A DNA stretch of 64,000 nucleotides, taken from Enterococcus crotali (lineage in GTDB: Bacteria > Bacillota > Bacilli > Lactobacillales > Enterococcaceae). A model generated the notes under the pieces. That model made no database searches. It was not told the DNA's origin and saw nothing but the letters and a program-made list of their open reading frames with translations. The position numbers and the translations under genes were made by a program. The DNA lies in the NCBI RefSeq assembly GCF_000633635.1, contig NZ_AYPQ01000001.1, positions 124,424-188,423 of the forward strand, written 5' to 3'. Positions 8,764 to 16,875 of the stretch are shown piece by piece. Positions within the stretch are counted from its first letter, which is position 1. Each line of letters opens with the position of its first letter.

Positions 8764-8781
8764 ATGTGACATTTGTCATAT
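8764..8781. promoter_or_regulatory. Inverted repeat, probable response-regulator site
   Basis: ATGTGACA-tt-TGTCATAT is a near-perfect dyad (7 of 8 positions, 2-bp centre) in the divergent region between exporter and two-component genes. Short dyads like this are typical NarL/DesR-type targets. It lies just before the ribosome site of the kinase gene, so it could control the kinase, the exporter or both. Confidence 0.45.
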
Positions 8782-8804
8782 TGAGAGAAGGGTTTGGAGA
8801 AAAA

Positions 8805-9896
8805 ATGAATAAATTTGCCGTACGATATTTATTTGATAAAGCCTTTTTGTTGGGGTTATGTTTAATGCTAGTTTTGAAGCAAAACTATCAAACTGAAATG
8901 ATTATTTTTGTCTTAGCGGTCATTGTTTTAAGCTTGTTGCTCTGGCTTAAAACAAATCCTAAATTTTCTTCTATAGGTCTATTACTTTTATTACTAGCAT
9001 CAATCTGGTGGAAAGAATATACGTATTTTGTTCCAGTGCTTTTTTATGATGGTATGCTGGATGAGGGAAATAAGGTCTCTCTTATAAATGGTGGGGTGAT
9101 CGTCCTGTTTTTGTTCTCTAGCAAGCACTATTCAGTCAGTGTAAAGCTGTATATTATTTTATTATGTGCTTTAGCCGCCTATCTTGCTTTTTTGACCTTG
9201 AAAGATTATTTGTTGTCTGAAGCGTATGATTCACTGGAAAAAGAAAAATATGAAAATAGTTTTGATTTAGAGTGGCAAAATTCTGAATTGATCAAACAGC
9301 AAGAAATCAAGGTGAATTTGGAGCTTTCAAATGAACGAAATAGAATTGCACGAGATATCCATGATAATGTAGGTCATCTACTTTCTAGTGCGCTTTTACA
9401 AACTGGTGCACTAAAAGCCATAAACCAAGAAGAAAAATTAACGGCCCCGCTCAACCAATTACAAGAAACGATTAATGAAGGGATGAATAGCATTCGTGAG
9501 AGTGTTCATGACTTGCATGATGAATCATTAAGTTTATCGTTAGCCTGTCAAAACATTGTACAAAGCGTTACTTTTTGCGAAGTTGAAATAATTGGTTCCT
9601 TTTCCGAGAATATTAGTAAAGACTATAAACTTACCTGTATTATGCTACTTAAGGAAGCCTTGGCAAATGTAATGAAACATAGTAATGCAGAGAAAGTAAC
9701 GATTGAATTTCAAGAACATCCTGGGTTTTATAAATTGATCATTGAAGATAATGGTACGCAAAATCAAAAGAAAAGTCCGAAGGAAATCGGGATCGGGTTG
9801 ATTGGTATGAAGGAAAGAGTAGAAAAATTAGGAGGCAGGCTAAGTTATCAACGAAAAGAAACTGGCTTTTCGCTGTTGGCCATTTTGCCTAAATAA
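8805..9896 (+). CDS. DesK/LiaS-type sensor histidine kinase
   Basis: From the ATG at 8805 (ggaga just upstream) the protein has 363 residues; a GTG at 8766 is in frame but has no ribosome site and lies in the putative operator. The N-terminal half is hydrophobic with about five transmembrane helices, followed by a coiled linker. The HisKA_3 phosphoacceptor is His186 in RIARDIHDNVGH, and the HATPase_c domain has the N-box LLKEALANVMKHSNA and G-boxes EDNGT and IGLIGMKERV. This is the DesK/LnrJ class, whose sensors respond to membrane state or lipophilic drugs. It pairs with the regulator 14 bp downstream. Confidence 0.9.
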   Translation: MNKFAVRYLFDKAFLLGLCLMLVLKQNYQTEMIIFVLAVIVLSLLLWLKTNPKFSSIGLLLLLLASIWWKEYTYFVPVLFYDGMLDEGNKVSLINGGVIVLFLFSSKHYSVSVKLYIILLCALAAYLAFLTLKDYLLSEAYDSLEKEKYENSFDLEWQNSELIKQQEIKVNLELSNERNRIARDIHDNVGHLLSSALLQTGALKAINQEEKLTAPLNQLQETINEGMNSIRESVHDLHDESLSLSLACQNIVQSVTFCEVEIIGSFSENISKDYKLTCIMLLKEALANVMKHSNAEKVTIEFQEHPGFYKLIIEDNGTQNQKKSPKEIGIGLIGMKERVEKLGGRLSYQRKETGFSLLAILPK

Positions 9897-9910
9897 AGGA
9901 GTAGTAAAGA

Positions 9911-10543
9911 ATGATTCGATTATTGATCATTGATGATGATTTATTGGTAACCACCTCACTGAAAACGATCGTTGAAGCAAGCGGTACAATCAATGTTGTT
10001 GGAGTAGGAAACAGTGCATTACAAGCCGTAGAGCTGTATAAAGAGCTTCAGCCGGATATCTTATTGATGGATATTCGAATGGGGGAAGCAACAGGAATTG
10101 AAGCAGCAGCCCAGATATTGGAAGAAAACGAGCAGGCATCCATTCTATTGTTAACGACATTTTTAGATGACGAGTATATTGTTGAAGCACTAAAAATGGG
10201 CGTTAAGGGATACTTATTAAAACAAGATATTGAGGCAATCGTACCATCGATAAAAGCTGTAAATAATGGTCAATCTGTTTTTGGTCAGACAATCGTAGAA
10301 CGGTTGCCTCGCTTACTACAGGCAGAAAAAAACACTTGTTTAGACGAACTGAATTTAAATGAAAAAGATCTTTCTATTTTATGTTTAGTAGGAGAAGGCT
10401 TAAACAATAAAGAAATTGCAACGCAATTATTTTTAAGTGAAGGAACTATCAGAAATTATATTAGTGGTTTATTGGAAAAATTAGAACTTAGGGACCGAAC
10501 ACAGTTGGCTATTTTTTACTATAAAAATATTTATGTAAAATAA
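9911..10543 (+). CDS. NarL/FixJ-family response regulator
   Basis: A 210-residue regulator with acidic pocket DDD (8-10), phospho-acceptor Asp54 in LLMDIRM, the conserved Thr in LLTTF and Lys in GYLLKQD, then a LuxR-type helix-turn-helix (LNNKEIATQLFLSEGTIRNY, about 162-181). It follows the kinase by 14 bp. Together they match the LnrJK type that controls a neighbouring one-ATPase/two-permease exporter, here in divergent orientation. Confidence 0.93.
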   Translation: MIRLLIIDDDLLVTTSLKTIVEASGTINVVGVGNSALQAVELYKELQPDILLMDIRMGEATGIEAAAQILEENEQASILLLTTFLDDEYIVEALKMGVKGYLLKQDIEAIVPSIKAVNNGQSVFGQTIVERLPRLLQAEKNTCLDELNLNEKDLSILCLVGEGLNNKEIATQLFLSEGTIRNYISGLLEKLELRDRTQLAIFYYKNIYVK

Positions 10544-10660
10544 TAGAAATGTTAATTCTGATTCAAGGAGTAAAATTGAATTATGAGAATGTAGAAAAGC
10601 AGTAGGATTTCTATTCTATCTTTGATAAAATAATTATATGGATGAAAGGAAGCGTGACAG

Positions 10661-11071
10661 TTGAAAGAACTATTTCAAAAATATAAAGAAGTGATTTCAT
10701 ATCTGGTTTTTGGTGTAGCGACGACGGTCGTTAATATAATTATTTTCTTTATTTGTAAAGATCTTTTAGGAATCGATTATAAAGTAAGTAATGCCATTGG
10801 CTGGTTTTTATCCGTATTATTTGCATTCTTTACGAATAAATATTTTGTATTTGCCAGTAATCATAAAGATACGCTCTCTTTTATTAAAGAGATGTTGTTG
10901 TTCTACTGGTATCGAGTGTTGTCATTTGTCGTTGATATGGCCTTGATGGTTTTAATGATAGAAGTGATACATGTCTCTGATTTTTGGGCAAAAATGGTGA
11001 CACAAGTAGCAGTAGTTGTATTGAATTATTTTTTCAGTAAATTTTTTATTTTTAAAAAGGAAGCATCTTAA
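10661..11071 (+). CDS. GtrA-family membrane protein
   Basis: A 136-residue four-helix membrane protein of the GtrA family, which is linked to translocation or use of polyprenyl-phosphate sugars in cell-surface glycosylation. The family pattern is clear in YLVFGVATTVVNIIIFF, FLSVLFAFFTNKYFVF and a terminal LNYFFSKFFIFK. Translation most likely starts at TTG 10661, 10 bp after gaaagga. It stands alone, between a two-component system and pncB, with no glycosyltransferase next to it. Confidence 0.9.
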   Translation: MKELFQKYKEVISYLVFGVATTVVNIIIFFICKDLLGIDYKVSNAIGWFLSVLFAFFTNKYFVFASNHKDTLSFIKEMLLFYWYRVLSFVVDMALMVLMIEVIHVSDFWAKMVTQVAVVVLNYFFSKFFIFKKEAS

Positions 11072-11101
11072 AACCAGTTTTTAGTTAAAAAAATAGTTAT
11101 T

Positions 11102-11110
11102 TGTTATAAT
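11102..11110 (+). promoter_or_regulatory. Extended -10 promoter for pncB
   Basis: TGTTATAAT is a consensus -10 with the TGn extension, 43 bp before the pncB ATG. The -35 region is poor. Confidence 0.55.
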
Positions 11111-11152
11111 TAAAATTAAAATTCTAGAAAAGACAAAGGATGGCATAGTGAG

Positions 11153-12625
11153 ATGAAAAAAGTTTACAGTGACGATAGCTTAACGTTACATACAGATTTA
11201 TACCAAATCAACATGATGCAGACGTATTGGAAATTAGGAAGGGCCGATTTACATTCTGTTTTTGAATGTTATTTTCGGGAGATGCCTTTTAATCATGGCT
11301 ATGCTATTTTCGCCGGTTTAGAGCGGTTGGTCGAATATTTAGAAAATTTAACATTTACGGATACAGACATCGCTTATCTTAGGGAAGTGGAGAACTATCC
11401 AGAGGACTTTTTGACTTATTTAAAAGAGTTTGAGTTTAAATGTACCGTTCGTTCTGCATTAGAAGGGGATTTAGTTTTTAATAATGAACCATTGATCCAA
11501 GTAGAAGGACCTTTAGCGCAATGTCAGTTGATCGAAACGGCTCTTTTGAATATGGTCAATTTCCAAACCTTGATTGCAACAAAAGCGGCACGAATCAAAT
11601 CTGTGATTGGAGAAGATCCGTTGATGGAATTTGGGACTCGTCGTGCACAGGAATTAGATGCAGCCGTTTGGGGAACTCGTGCTGCTTATATTGGTGGTGC
11701 GGATGCAACAAGTAACGTTCGTGCTGGAAAGATTTTCGGTATCCCTGTCAGTGGCACACATGCGCATTCATTAGTACAATCATACGGAAATGATTACGAT
11801 GCTTTCACTGCCTATGCGCAAACACACAAAGATTGTGTCTTTTTGGTGGATACGTATGATACTTTGAAATCTGGTGTTCCAAGTGCGATCCGTGTAGCAA
11901 ATGAAATGGGCGATAAAATCAATTTTCTTGGTGTTCGGCTTGATAGTGGGGATATGGCCTACATTTCGAAGCGAGTACGGGAGCAATTAGATGAAGCTGG
12001 ATATGGGGACGCTAAAATATATGCTTCAAATGATTTAGATGAAAATACTATTCTAAGTTTAAAAATGCAAAAAGCGAAGATCGATGTTTGGGGTGTTGGG
12101 ACGAAATTGATTACGGCTTATGATCAACCAGCATTAGGAGCTGTGTTTAAATTAGTTTCCATCGAAGATAAAGACGGTCAGATGAAAGATACTATTAAAC
12201 TTTCAAGTAATGCAGAGAAAGTCACAACGCCCGGTAAGAAGCAAGTTTGGCGGATTACACGCAAATCAGATAAAAAATCAGAAGGGGACTATGTGACTTT
12301 ATGGGACGAAGATCCTCGCAAGCAAGAAGAGATCTACATGTTTCATCCAGTACACACTTTTATCAATAAGACTGTTAGAGATTTTGAAGCAAGAGCTGTC
12401 TTACAGGACATTTTTGTTGAAGGGAAACGTGTCTATGAAATGCCTACTCTAGAGGAAATCAAAAGTTATGCAAAAGAAAATCTTGATTCCTTATGGGAAG
12501 AGTATAAACGTGATCTTAATCCGCAAAAATACCCAGTCGATTTATCAACTGAGTGCTGGAATCATAAAATGCGCTTACTTGAAAAAGTACGCGTGGATGT
12601 CAAAGCTTTAAGTGAAGGCAAATAG
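11153..12625 (+). CDS. pncB: Nicotinate phosphoribosyltransferase
   Basis: A 490-residue enzyme converting nicotinate, PRPP and ATP to nicotinate mononucleotide, the first step of niacin salvage. It begins with the conserved LHTDLYQINMMQTYW segment, has EFGTRRAQ (about 160) and SGTHAHSLVQ (about 198) around the active-site His, and GVRLDSGDM (about 260) for the phosphoribosyl site. The length is normal for the Gram-positive PncB type. nadE lies 139 bp downstream, so the two encode the entry and exit of NAD salvage. Confidence 0.95.
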   Translation: MKKVYSDDSLTLHTDLYQINMMQTYWKLGRADLHSVFECYFREMPFNHGYAIFAGLERLVEYLENLTFTDTDIAYLREVENYPEDFLTYLKEFEFKCTVRSALEGDLVFNNEPLIQVEGPLAQCQLIETALLNMVNFQTLIATKAARIKSVIGEDPLMEFGTRRAQELDAAVWGTRAAYIGGADATSNVRAGKIFGIPVSGTHAHSLVQSYGNDYDAFTAYAQTHKDCVFLVDTYDTLKSGVPSAIRVANEMGDKINFLGVRLDSGDMAYISKRVREQLDEAGYGDAKIYASNDLDENTILSLKMQKAKIDVWGVGTKLITAYDQPALGAVFKLVSIEDKDGQMKDTIKLSSNAEKVTTPGKKQVWRITRKSDKKSEGDYVTLWDEDPRKQEEIYMFHPVHTFINKTVRDFEARAVLQDIFVEGKRVYEMPTLEEIKSYAKENLDSLWEEYKRDLNPQKYPVDLSTECWNHKMRLLEKVRVDVKALSEGK

Positions 12626-12764
12626 ATAGTATCTAGCAATACAAATCAATCATTAGGAAAATAGATCAATTGGCAATGAAATAAAAAAAAGCTTCAGTAC
12701 CAATTTCCTGAATTTCTGAAGGATTGACCGATTCGTTTTGTTTTTAAATTAGGAGGGATTTTTT

Positions 12765-13592
12765 ATGGAACCATTGCAAAAAGCAATTATCGAAGAATTA
12801 GGGGTAAAACCGCAAATCGATCCGCAAGAAGAGATCCGTAAAAGCATTGATTTTATGAAGACCTATTTATATAAATATCCATTTTTAAAAACCTTCGTTC
12901 TTGGTATTAGTGGAGGTCAGGATTCCACATTAGCTGGACGACTGGCCCAATTAACGATGGAGGAAATGCGCAACGAAACGAAAAATGATGCGTATCAGTT
13001 TGTTGCTGTGCGTTTGCCTTATGGTGAACAGGCGGATGAAGTGGATGCTAAAAAAGCATTGGCGTTTATCAAACCGGATGTTTCATTGCAGGTCAATATC
13101 AAACCTGCTATTGATGCAGGGGTTCTTTCACTAGAGGAATCTGGTGTTTCGATTAATAATTTCAATAAGGGAAATATGAAGGCACGTCAACGGATGATCG
13201 TTCAATATGCGATTGCCGGAGCAAGATCAGGTGCTGTGATCGGAACGGATCATGCTGCTGAAAATATTACTGGTTTTTATACTAAATATGGAGATGGCGG
13301 AGCTGATATTTTACCGTTATTCCGTTTAAACAAACGCCAAGGGAAAGCATTATTGAAAGAATTAGGCTCACCGACTGAATTATATACAAAAATTCCAACT
13401 GCCGATTTAGAAGACGATAAACCATTGGTAGCGGACGAAGTCGCACTTGGTGTAACGTATGATGATATTGATGACTATGTTGAAGGAAAAAACGTCTCTG
13501 AACAAGCAAAGGAAACAATTGAAGGCTGGTATAAAAAGACTCAGCATAAACGTCATATGCCAATTTCAATTTTTGATGATTTCTGGAAGTAA
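12765..13592 (+). CDS. nadE: NH3-dependent NAD+ synthetase
   Basis: A 275-residue enzyme that amidates nicotinate adenine dinucleotide with ammonia and ATP. The PP-loop SGGQDST lies at about residues 49-55; [22 protein letters not shown] (about 165) and the P2 loop [15 protein letters not shown] follow; the C-terminus ends [13 protein letters not shown] as in Bacillus NadE. No glutaminase domain is present. The ribosome site aggagg is strong. The 139-bp gap after pncB contains a weak CTTCAG/CTGAAG hairpin (about 12692-12722), so the genes may be separately transcribed. Confidence 0.96.
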   Translation: MEPLQKAIIEELGVKPQIDPQEEIRKSIDFMKTYLYKYPFLKTFVLGISGGQDSTLAGRLAQLTMEEMRNETKNDAYQFVAVRLPYGEQADEVDAKKALAFIKPDVSLQVNIKPAIDAGVLSLEESGVSINNFNKGNMKARQRMIVQYAIAGARSGAVIGTDHAAENITGFYTKYGDGGADILPLFRLNKRQGKALLKELGSPTELYTKIPTADLEDDKPLVADEVALGVTYDDIDDYVEGKNVSEQAKETIEGWYKKTQHKRHMPISIFDDFWK

Positions 13593-13616
13593 GTATTAAA
13601 AAAGAGAATGACTAGT

Positions 13617-13665
13617 TTGGTGCGGACCCTAAGTGCCCATAAAATTAATAGGAGATCCGCACCAA
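13617..13665. repeat. Long hairpin downstream of nadE
   Basis: Perfect 10-bp arms TTGGTGCGGA (13617-13626) and TCCGCACCAA (13656-13665) enclose 29 bp with an inner CCTA/TAGG pair. No T-run follows on plus. It lies between nadE and the CRISPR array and could be a terminator or the remnant of a small mobile element. Confidence 0.6.
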
Positions 13666-13787
13666 TAAAAGAGAAAGAATGGGCGTGAAGAAGCCTGTTT
13701 TCTCATTTTATTTTAATGTTTGTGTAGTATTACGTGGAAAAATAGCTAATATGTAAGTTAATGATATGTATTTCTAGTTTTTTCACA
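13666..13787 (+). promoter_or_regulatory. Putative CRISPR leader, AT-rich, no gene
   Basis: About 120 bp of AT-rich sequence directly before the first repeat, without a credible open frame. Its position before the intact repeats fits a leader. I see no unambiguous promoter. Confidence 0.4.
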
Positions 13788-14029
13788 GTCTCACTCTAAT
13801 CTAGAGTGAGTGGATTGAAATGTCATTAAACCAGATAACAACGTCTTTTTCACTAGTCTCACTCTAATCTAGAGTGAGTGGATTGAAATCCATCAAGTAC
13901 CATACAACAATAAAGATATGCCGCAGTCTCACTCTAATCTACAGTGAGTGGATTGAAATGATCCTGGAATGAAGCGAATCACACCCCACGGATTCGTCTC
14001 ACTCTAATCTAAAGCAAATAAATTGGCGT
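13788..14029 (+). CRISPR. Small CRISPR array, type I-C-like repeats, no cas genes in window
   Basis: Four 34-bp repeats begin at 13788, 13856, 13926 and 13996, separated by unrelated spacers of 34, 36 and 36 bp (13822-13855, 13890-13925, 13960-13995). Repeats 1 and 2 are identical, repeat 3 has one change in the stem, and repeat 4 is degenerate after its first 16 bases. Each starts GTCTCACTCTAATC, holds a 9-bp stem (CTCACTCTA/TAGAGTGAG, 3-base loop) and ends GTGGATTGAAAT, the 3' handle of type I-C repeats. The degenerate copy at the right end and the AT-rich sequence on the left give plus orientation with leader at left. There is no cas gene within 13 kb left or 50 kb right, so the array is orphan or relies on a distant locus. 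Confidence 0.88.
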
Positions 14030-14211
14030 AAATCAGAATAAATAAAAAAGGGCTAAACAATCACCCTTTTTTTATATCTATTTTTAATTTAAAATACCTT
14101 CATTTTGTTCAAATGATTAAAAAAAGTGTAAACTTAAACTAGTCATCTGCAATAATCGATGAACTACTCTACAATTAACGTAACTATAGCAAGAAAAAGG
14201 TGAATGAAAAT

Positions 14212-16680
14212 ATGAAAAAACTATTTAGGAAAAAAAGAAATATCGATAATGAGGAGTTTCTTTCATCTGAAGAAAAAGCACAAACGATAAATAATAATAA
14301 CATTCGGATACCAGCAAATATCACTGGTTTATCTGATAAAGAAGTACAACAGCTTTATGCGGAAGGGAAATACAACAAAGAAGTTGAAGATTTATCTAGA
14401 ACAACCAAACAAATTATTCTCGATAATTCATTGACCTTATTCAATTTTATCAACTTGTTTTTGGCGATTGCAGTGTTTGCTGTAGGTTATCCGAAGAATG
14501 CACTATTTTTTTGGATTATTATCATTAATACAGCAATTGGTGTGATCCAAGAAATACATGCAAAAAAGACAATCGATAAATTATCAATTGTCAATAAAAC
14601 AGAAGTGACTGCGCTAAGACAAGGTCAGCTAGTAAAGATTTTTCAAGATGAAATTGTTTTAGGCGATGTATTAGTCCTGACCTTAGGAAATCAAGTACCT
14701 TCTGATGGAATTGTACTGCAAGCTGATGGAATGGAGGTTGACGAGTCTTTATTAACCGGGGAATCTGATAAAATAACAAAACAAAATGGTGATAAAATCA
14801 TGAGCGGTAGTTTTATCACATCAGGCTTAGGTTTTGTTAAAATATCTGCAGTTGGGGAAGATAATTTTGTTTCTAAATTATCAAAAGAAGCAAAAACAGA
14901 AAAACAATCGACCTCTGAATTAATGAATTCTCTAAATTTGTTGATCAAGGGTCTAACCTTTGCGATTGTTCCAATCGGGTTATTATTATTTTGGTCGCAA
15001 TACCAATCTACGCAGTCATTTCCTAAAACAGTGTTAGGGGTTTCTGGTGCTTTGATCAGTATGATTCCAGAAGGACTGATGTTATTGACAAGTGTGGCCT
15101 TTGCGGTCGGTGCAGCAAATTTGGCTAGAAAAAAAACACTGATCCAACGCTTATCCTGTATTGAGACACTTGCTCGAGTAGATACTATTTGCTTAGATAA
15201 GACTGGAACGATTACTGACGGAAGCTTAACATTTAAAGAATTGATTCCGCAGGCTGGTTTTCCAGCAAGTGAAGTTGAACGTGCGATGGGCGAAATGATG
15301 CTAGGCTTATCAGATCAAAATGCTACAGCAAAAGTTCTTAGAACTAGATTTCCGTTGGCTCAGTCTACTTGGAAAGTCAAAGAGGTGATTCCTTTTTCTT
15401 CTGATCGAAAGTGGAGCGGAGTGACATTTGAAGAAAAGGGCTCATTTGTTATGGGGGCACCGGAATTTATCTATTCAAAAGTTCCAGAAGACTTACGGGA
15501 AAAATTGGCACCATACAACGAGCAAGGAGACCGTGTTCTAATTTTAGTTCATTTTCCTGAAGCGTTGAAAAGTCCTGAATTACCTCAAAAGAAAGAAACT
15601 GTTGGAATTTTTATTATTGCCGATACGATTCGAGAAAATGCAGTTGATACTTTCTCTTATTTTGCTAAGCAAGATGTAACACTAAAAGTTATTTCTGGTG
15701 ATAATCCGATAACAGTGTCTCAAATTGCCAAACAAGCTGGAATTACTGGTGCTGAAAATTTTGTCGACATGAGCACTATTGCCGATTCAGCAAATTTTAA
15801 TGAGTTAGTAGAAGAGACTACTGTTTTTGGTCGAGTAACTCCTTATCAGAAAAGAGAGCTGATCCAAGCACTAAAACAAAATGGTCATACAACTTGTATG
15901 ACTGGTGACGGTGTCAATGATATTCTTTCATTGAGAGAAGCTGATGTGAGTGTAGCAATGGCCAGCGGAAGTGATGCTGCTCGAGCGGTGTCAGATGTTG
16001 TTTTGCTGAATTCTGATTTTAGTTCAATGATTCAAGTATTAAACGAAGGTCGTAGAGTGATCAATAATATTGAACGCGTTGCCTCAATGTACATGGTAAA
16101 AACAATCTATTCGGCCATTTTAGCCGTAACCTTTATCTTTTTATTTTTACCATATCCATTTGCACCGTTGCAGTTAACGCCAATCAATACCTTAACAGTA
16201 GGAATACCGTCCTTCATTTTAGCGCTAGAGCCAAATTATCAACGAATTAAGGGCCATTTTTTAACGAACATATTAAAAATTTCAGTTCCTGGTGCGCTCA
16301 CCGTTGTGTTTAACATTTTAGTATTGCAACTTGCGGGTATTTTGTTTGATTTATCACATCAAGATGTTTCTACGATGTGTGTCCTGCTTACAGGATGCGT
16401 TGGGTTTCAAGTATTACTTAGAGCAGCTCGACCATTGGATTTGAAAAAACAGATCATGATCGGTCTTTTGCTAGTCGCTTTTCTTGTTTGTTTCCTATTT
16501 TTCGGTGAATTCTTTATGCTGACGTCCTTGTTTACTCGAAATATTTTCTTTTATTTACCTTTGATTCTTGGCAGTCGGTCAATATTTAACTATATTTCGT
16601 TATTTATGACAAGAGCAGTCTATGAAGTTGAAAAAAGAAAAGAAAATAGAAAAGTCAAAAAGAAGAAGCGTGTGATTTAA
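14212..16680 (+). CDS. Cation-transporting P-type ATPase, CtpE-like
   Basis: I start at ATG 14212 (aaaaagg 11 bp upstream), giving 822 residues; a GTG at 14200 is in frame but abuts the ribosome site. The actuator loop has LTGES, the phosphorylation site is LDKTGT, and the hinge is MTGDGVND. Helix M4 carries SMIPEGLMLL, which lacks the CPx motif of heavy-metal pumps and resembles the PEGL of the CtpE-type calcium pumps of actinobacteria and firmicutes. About ten transmembrane helices and a very basic C-terminus. It stands alone between the CRISPR array and the SPC-type ATPase. Ion specificity (Ca2+ or another divalent cation) is inferred from the M4 motif only. Confidence 0.88.
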   Translation: MKKLFRKKRNIDNEEFLSSEEKAQTINNNNIRIPANITGLSDKEVQQLYAEGKYNKEVEDLSRTTKQIILDNSLTLFNFINLFLAIAVFAVGYPKNALFFWIIIINTAIGVIQEIHAKKTIDKLSIVNKTEVTALRQGQLVKIFQDEIVLGDVLVLTLGNQVPSDGIVLQADGMEVDESLLTGESDKITKQNGDKIMSGSFITSGLGFVKISAVGEDNFVSKLSKEAKTEKQSTSELMNSLNLLIKGLTFAIVPIGLLLFWSQYQSTQSFPKTVLGVSGALISMIPEGLMLLTSVAFAVGAANLARKKTLIQRLSCIETLARVDTICLDKTGTITDGSLTFKELIPQAGFPASEVERAMGEMMLGLSDQNATAKVLRTRFPLAQSTWKVKEVIPFSSDRKWSGVTFEEKGSFVMGAPEFIYSKVPEDLREKLAPYNEQGDRVLILVHFPEALKSPELPQKKETVGIFIIADTIRENAVDTFSYFAKQDVTLKVISGDNPITVSQIAKQAGITGAENFVDMSTIADSANFNELVEETTVFGRVTPYQKRELIQALKQNGHTTCMTGDGVNDILSLREADVSVAMASGSDAARAVSDVVLLNSDFSSMIQVLNEGRRVINNIERVASMYMVKTIYSAILAVTFIFLFLPYPFAPLQLTPINTLTVGIPSFILALEPNYQRIKGHFLTNILKISVPGALTVVFNILVLQLAGILFDLSHQDVSTMCVLLTGCVGFQVLLRAARPLDLKKQIMIGLLLVAFLVCFLFFGEFFMLTSLFTRNIFFYLPLILGSRSIFNYISLFMTRAVYEVEKRKENRKVKKKKRVI

Positions 16681-16719
16681 ACAATTAATGCTTTTTAGAT
16701 AAAGGAATCTAATGTTCAT

Positions 16720-16760
16720 AGAGGTTAGGATGTGACTCATAGAGTTATGTCTTAGCCTCT
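16720..16760. repeat. Dispersed hairpin family, copy 3
   Basis: Arms AGAGGTTAGGA (16720-16730) and TCTTAGCCTCT (16750-16760) enclose the family core TGTGACTCatAGAGTTATG, followed by ATTTTCTG. It lies after the CtpE-like ATPase gene and probably acts as its terminator. Confidence 0.7.
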
Positions 16761-16778
16761 ATTTTCTGTATAAAGAAT

Positions 16779-16793
16779 GACAATCATTTTCAT
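16779..16793 (+). promoter_or_regulatory. Fur-family box before the SPC-type P-type ATPase
   Basis: TGACAATCATTTTCA matches the 7-1-7 Fur box (TGATAAT-n-ATTATCA) at 12 of 14 positions. It lies 83 bp before the ATG. Close relatives of the downstream pump (Bacillus PfeT, Listeria FrvA) are controlled by Fur-family proteins, chiefly PerR and iron-loaded Fur. Confidence 0.65.
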
Positions 16794-16875
16794 TTAGGGG
16801 CTTTGATTTTGTTATTTCTTTCATGAAGAGTAATCTTAAGAATGAGAGCAAGGTGTTTAAAAGGAGTGAGTATAA

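Noticed and set aside
12685-12725. Riboswitch between pncB and nadE
   Set aside because: Only a short CTTCAG/CTGAAG pairing is visible; no conserved aptamer sequence was recognised.
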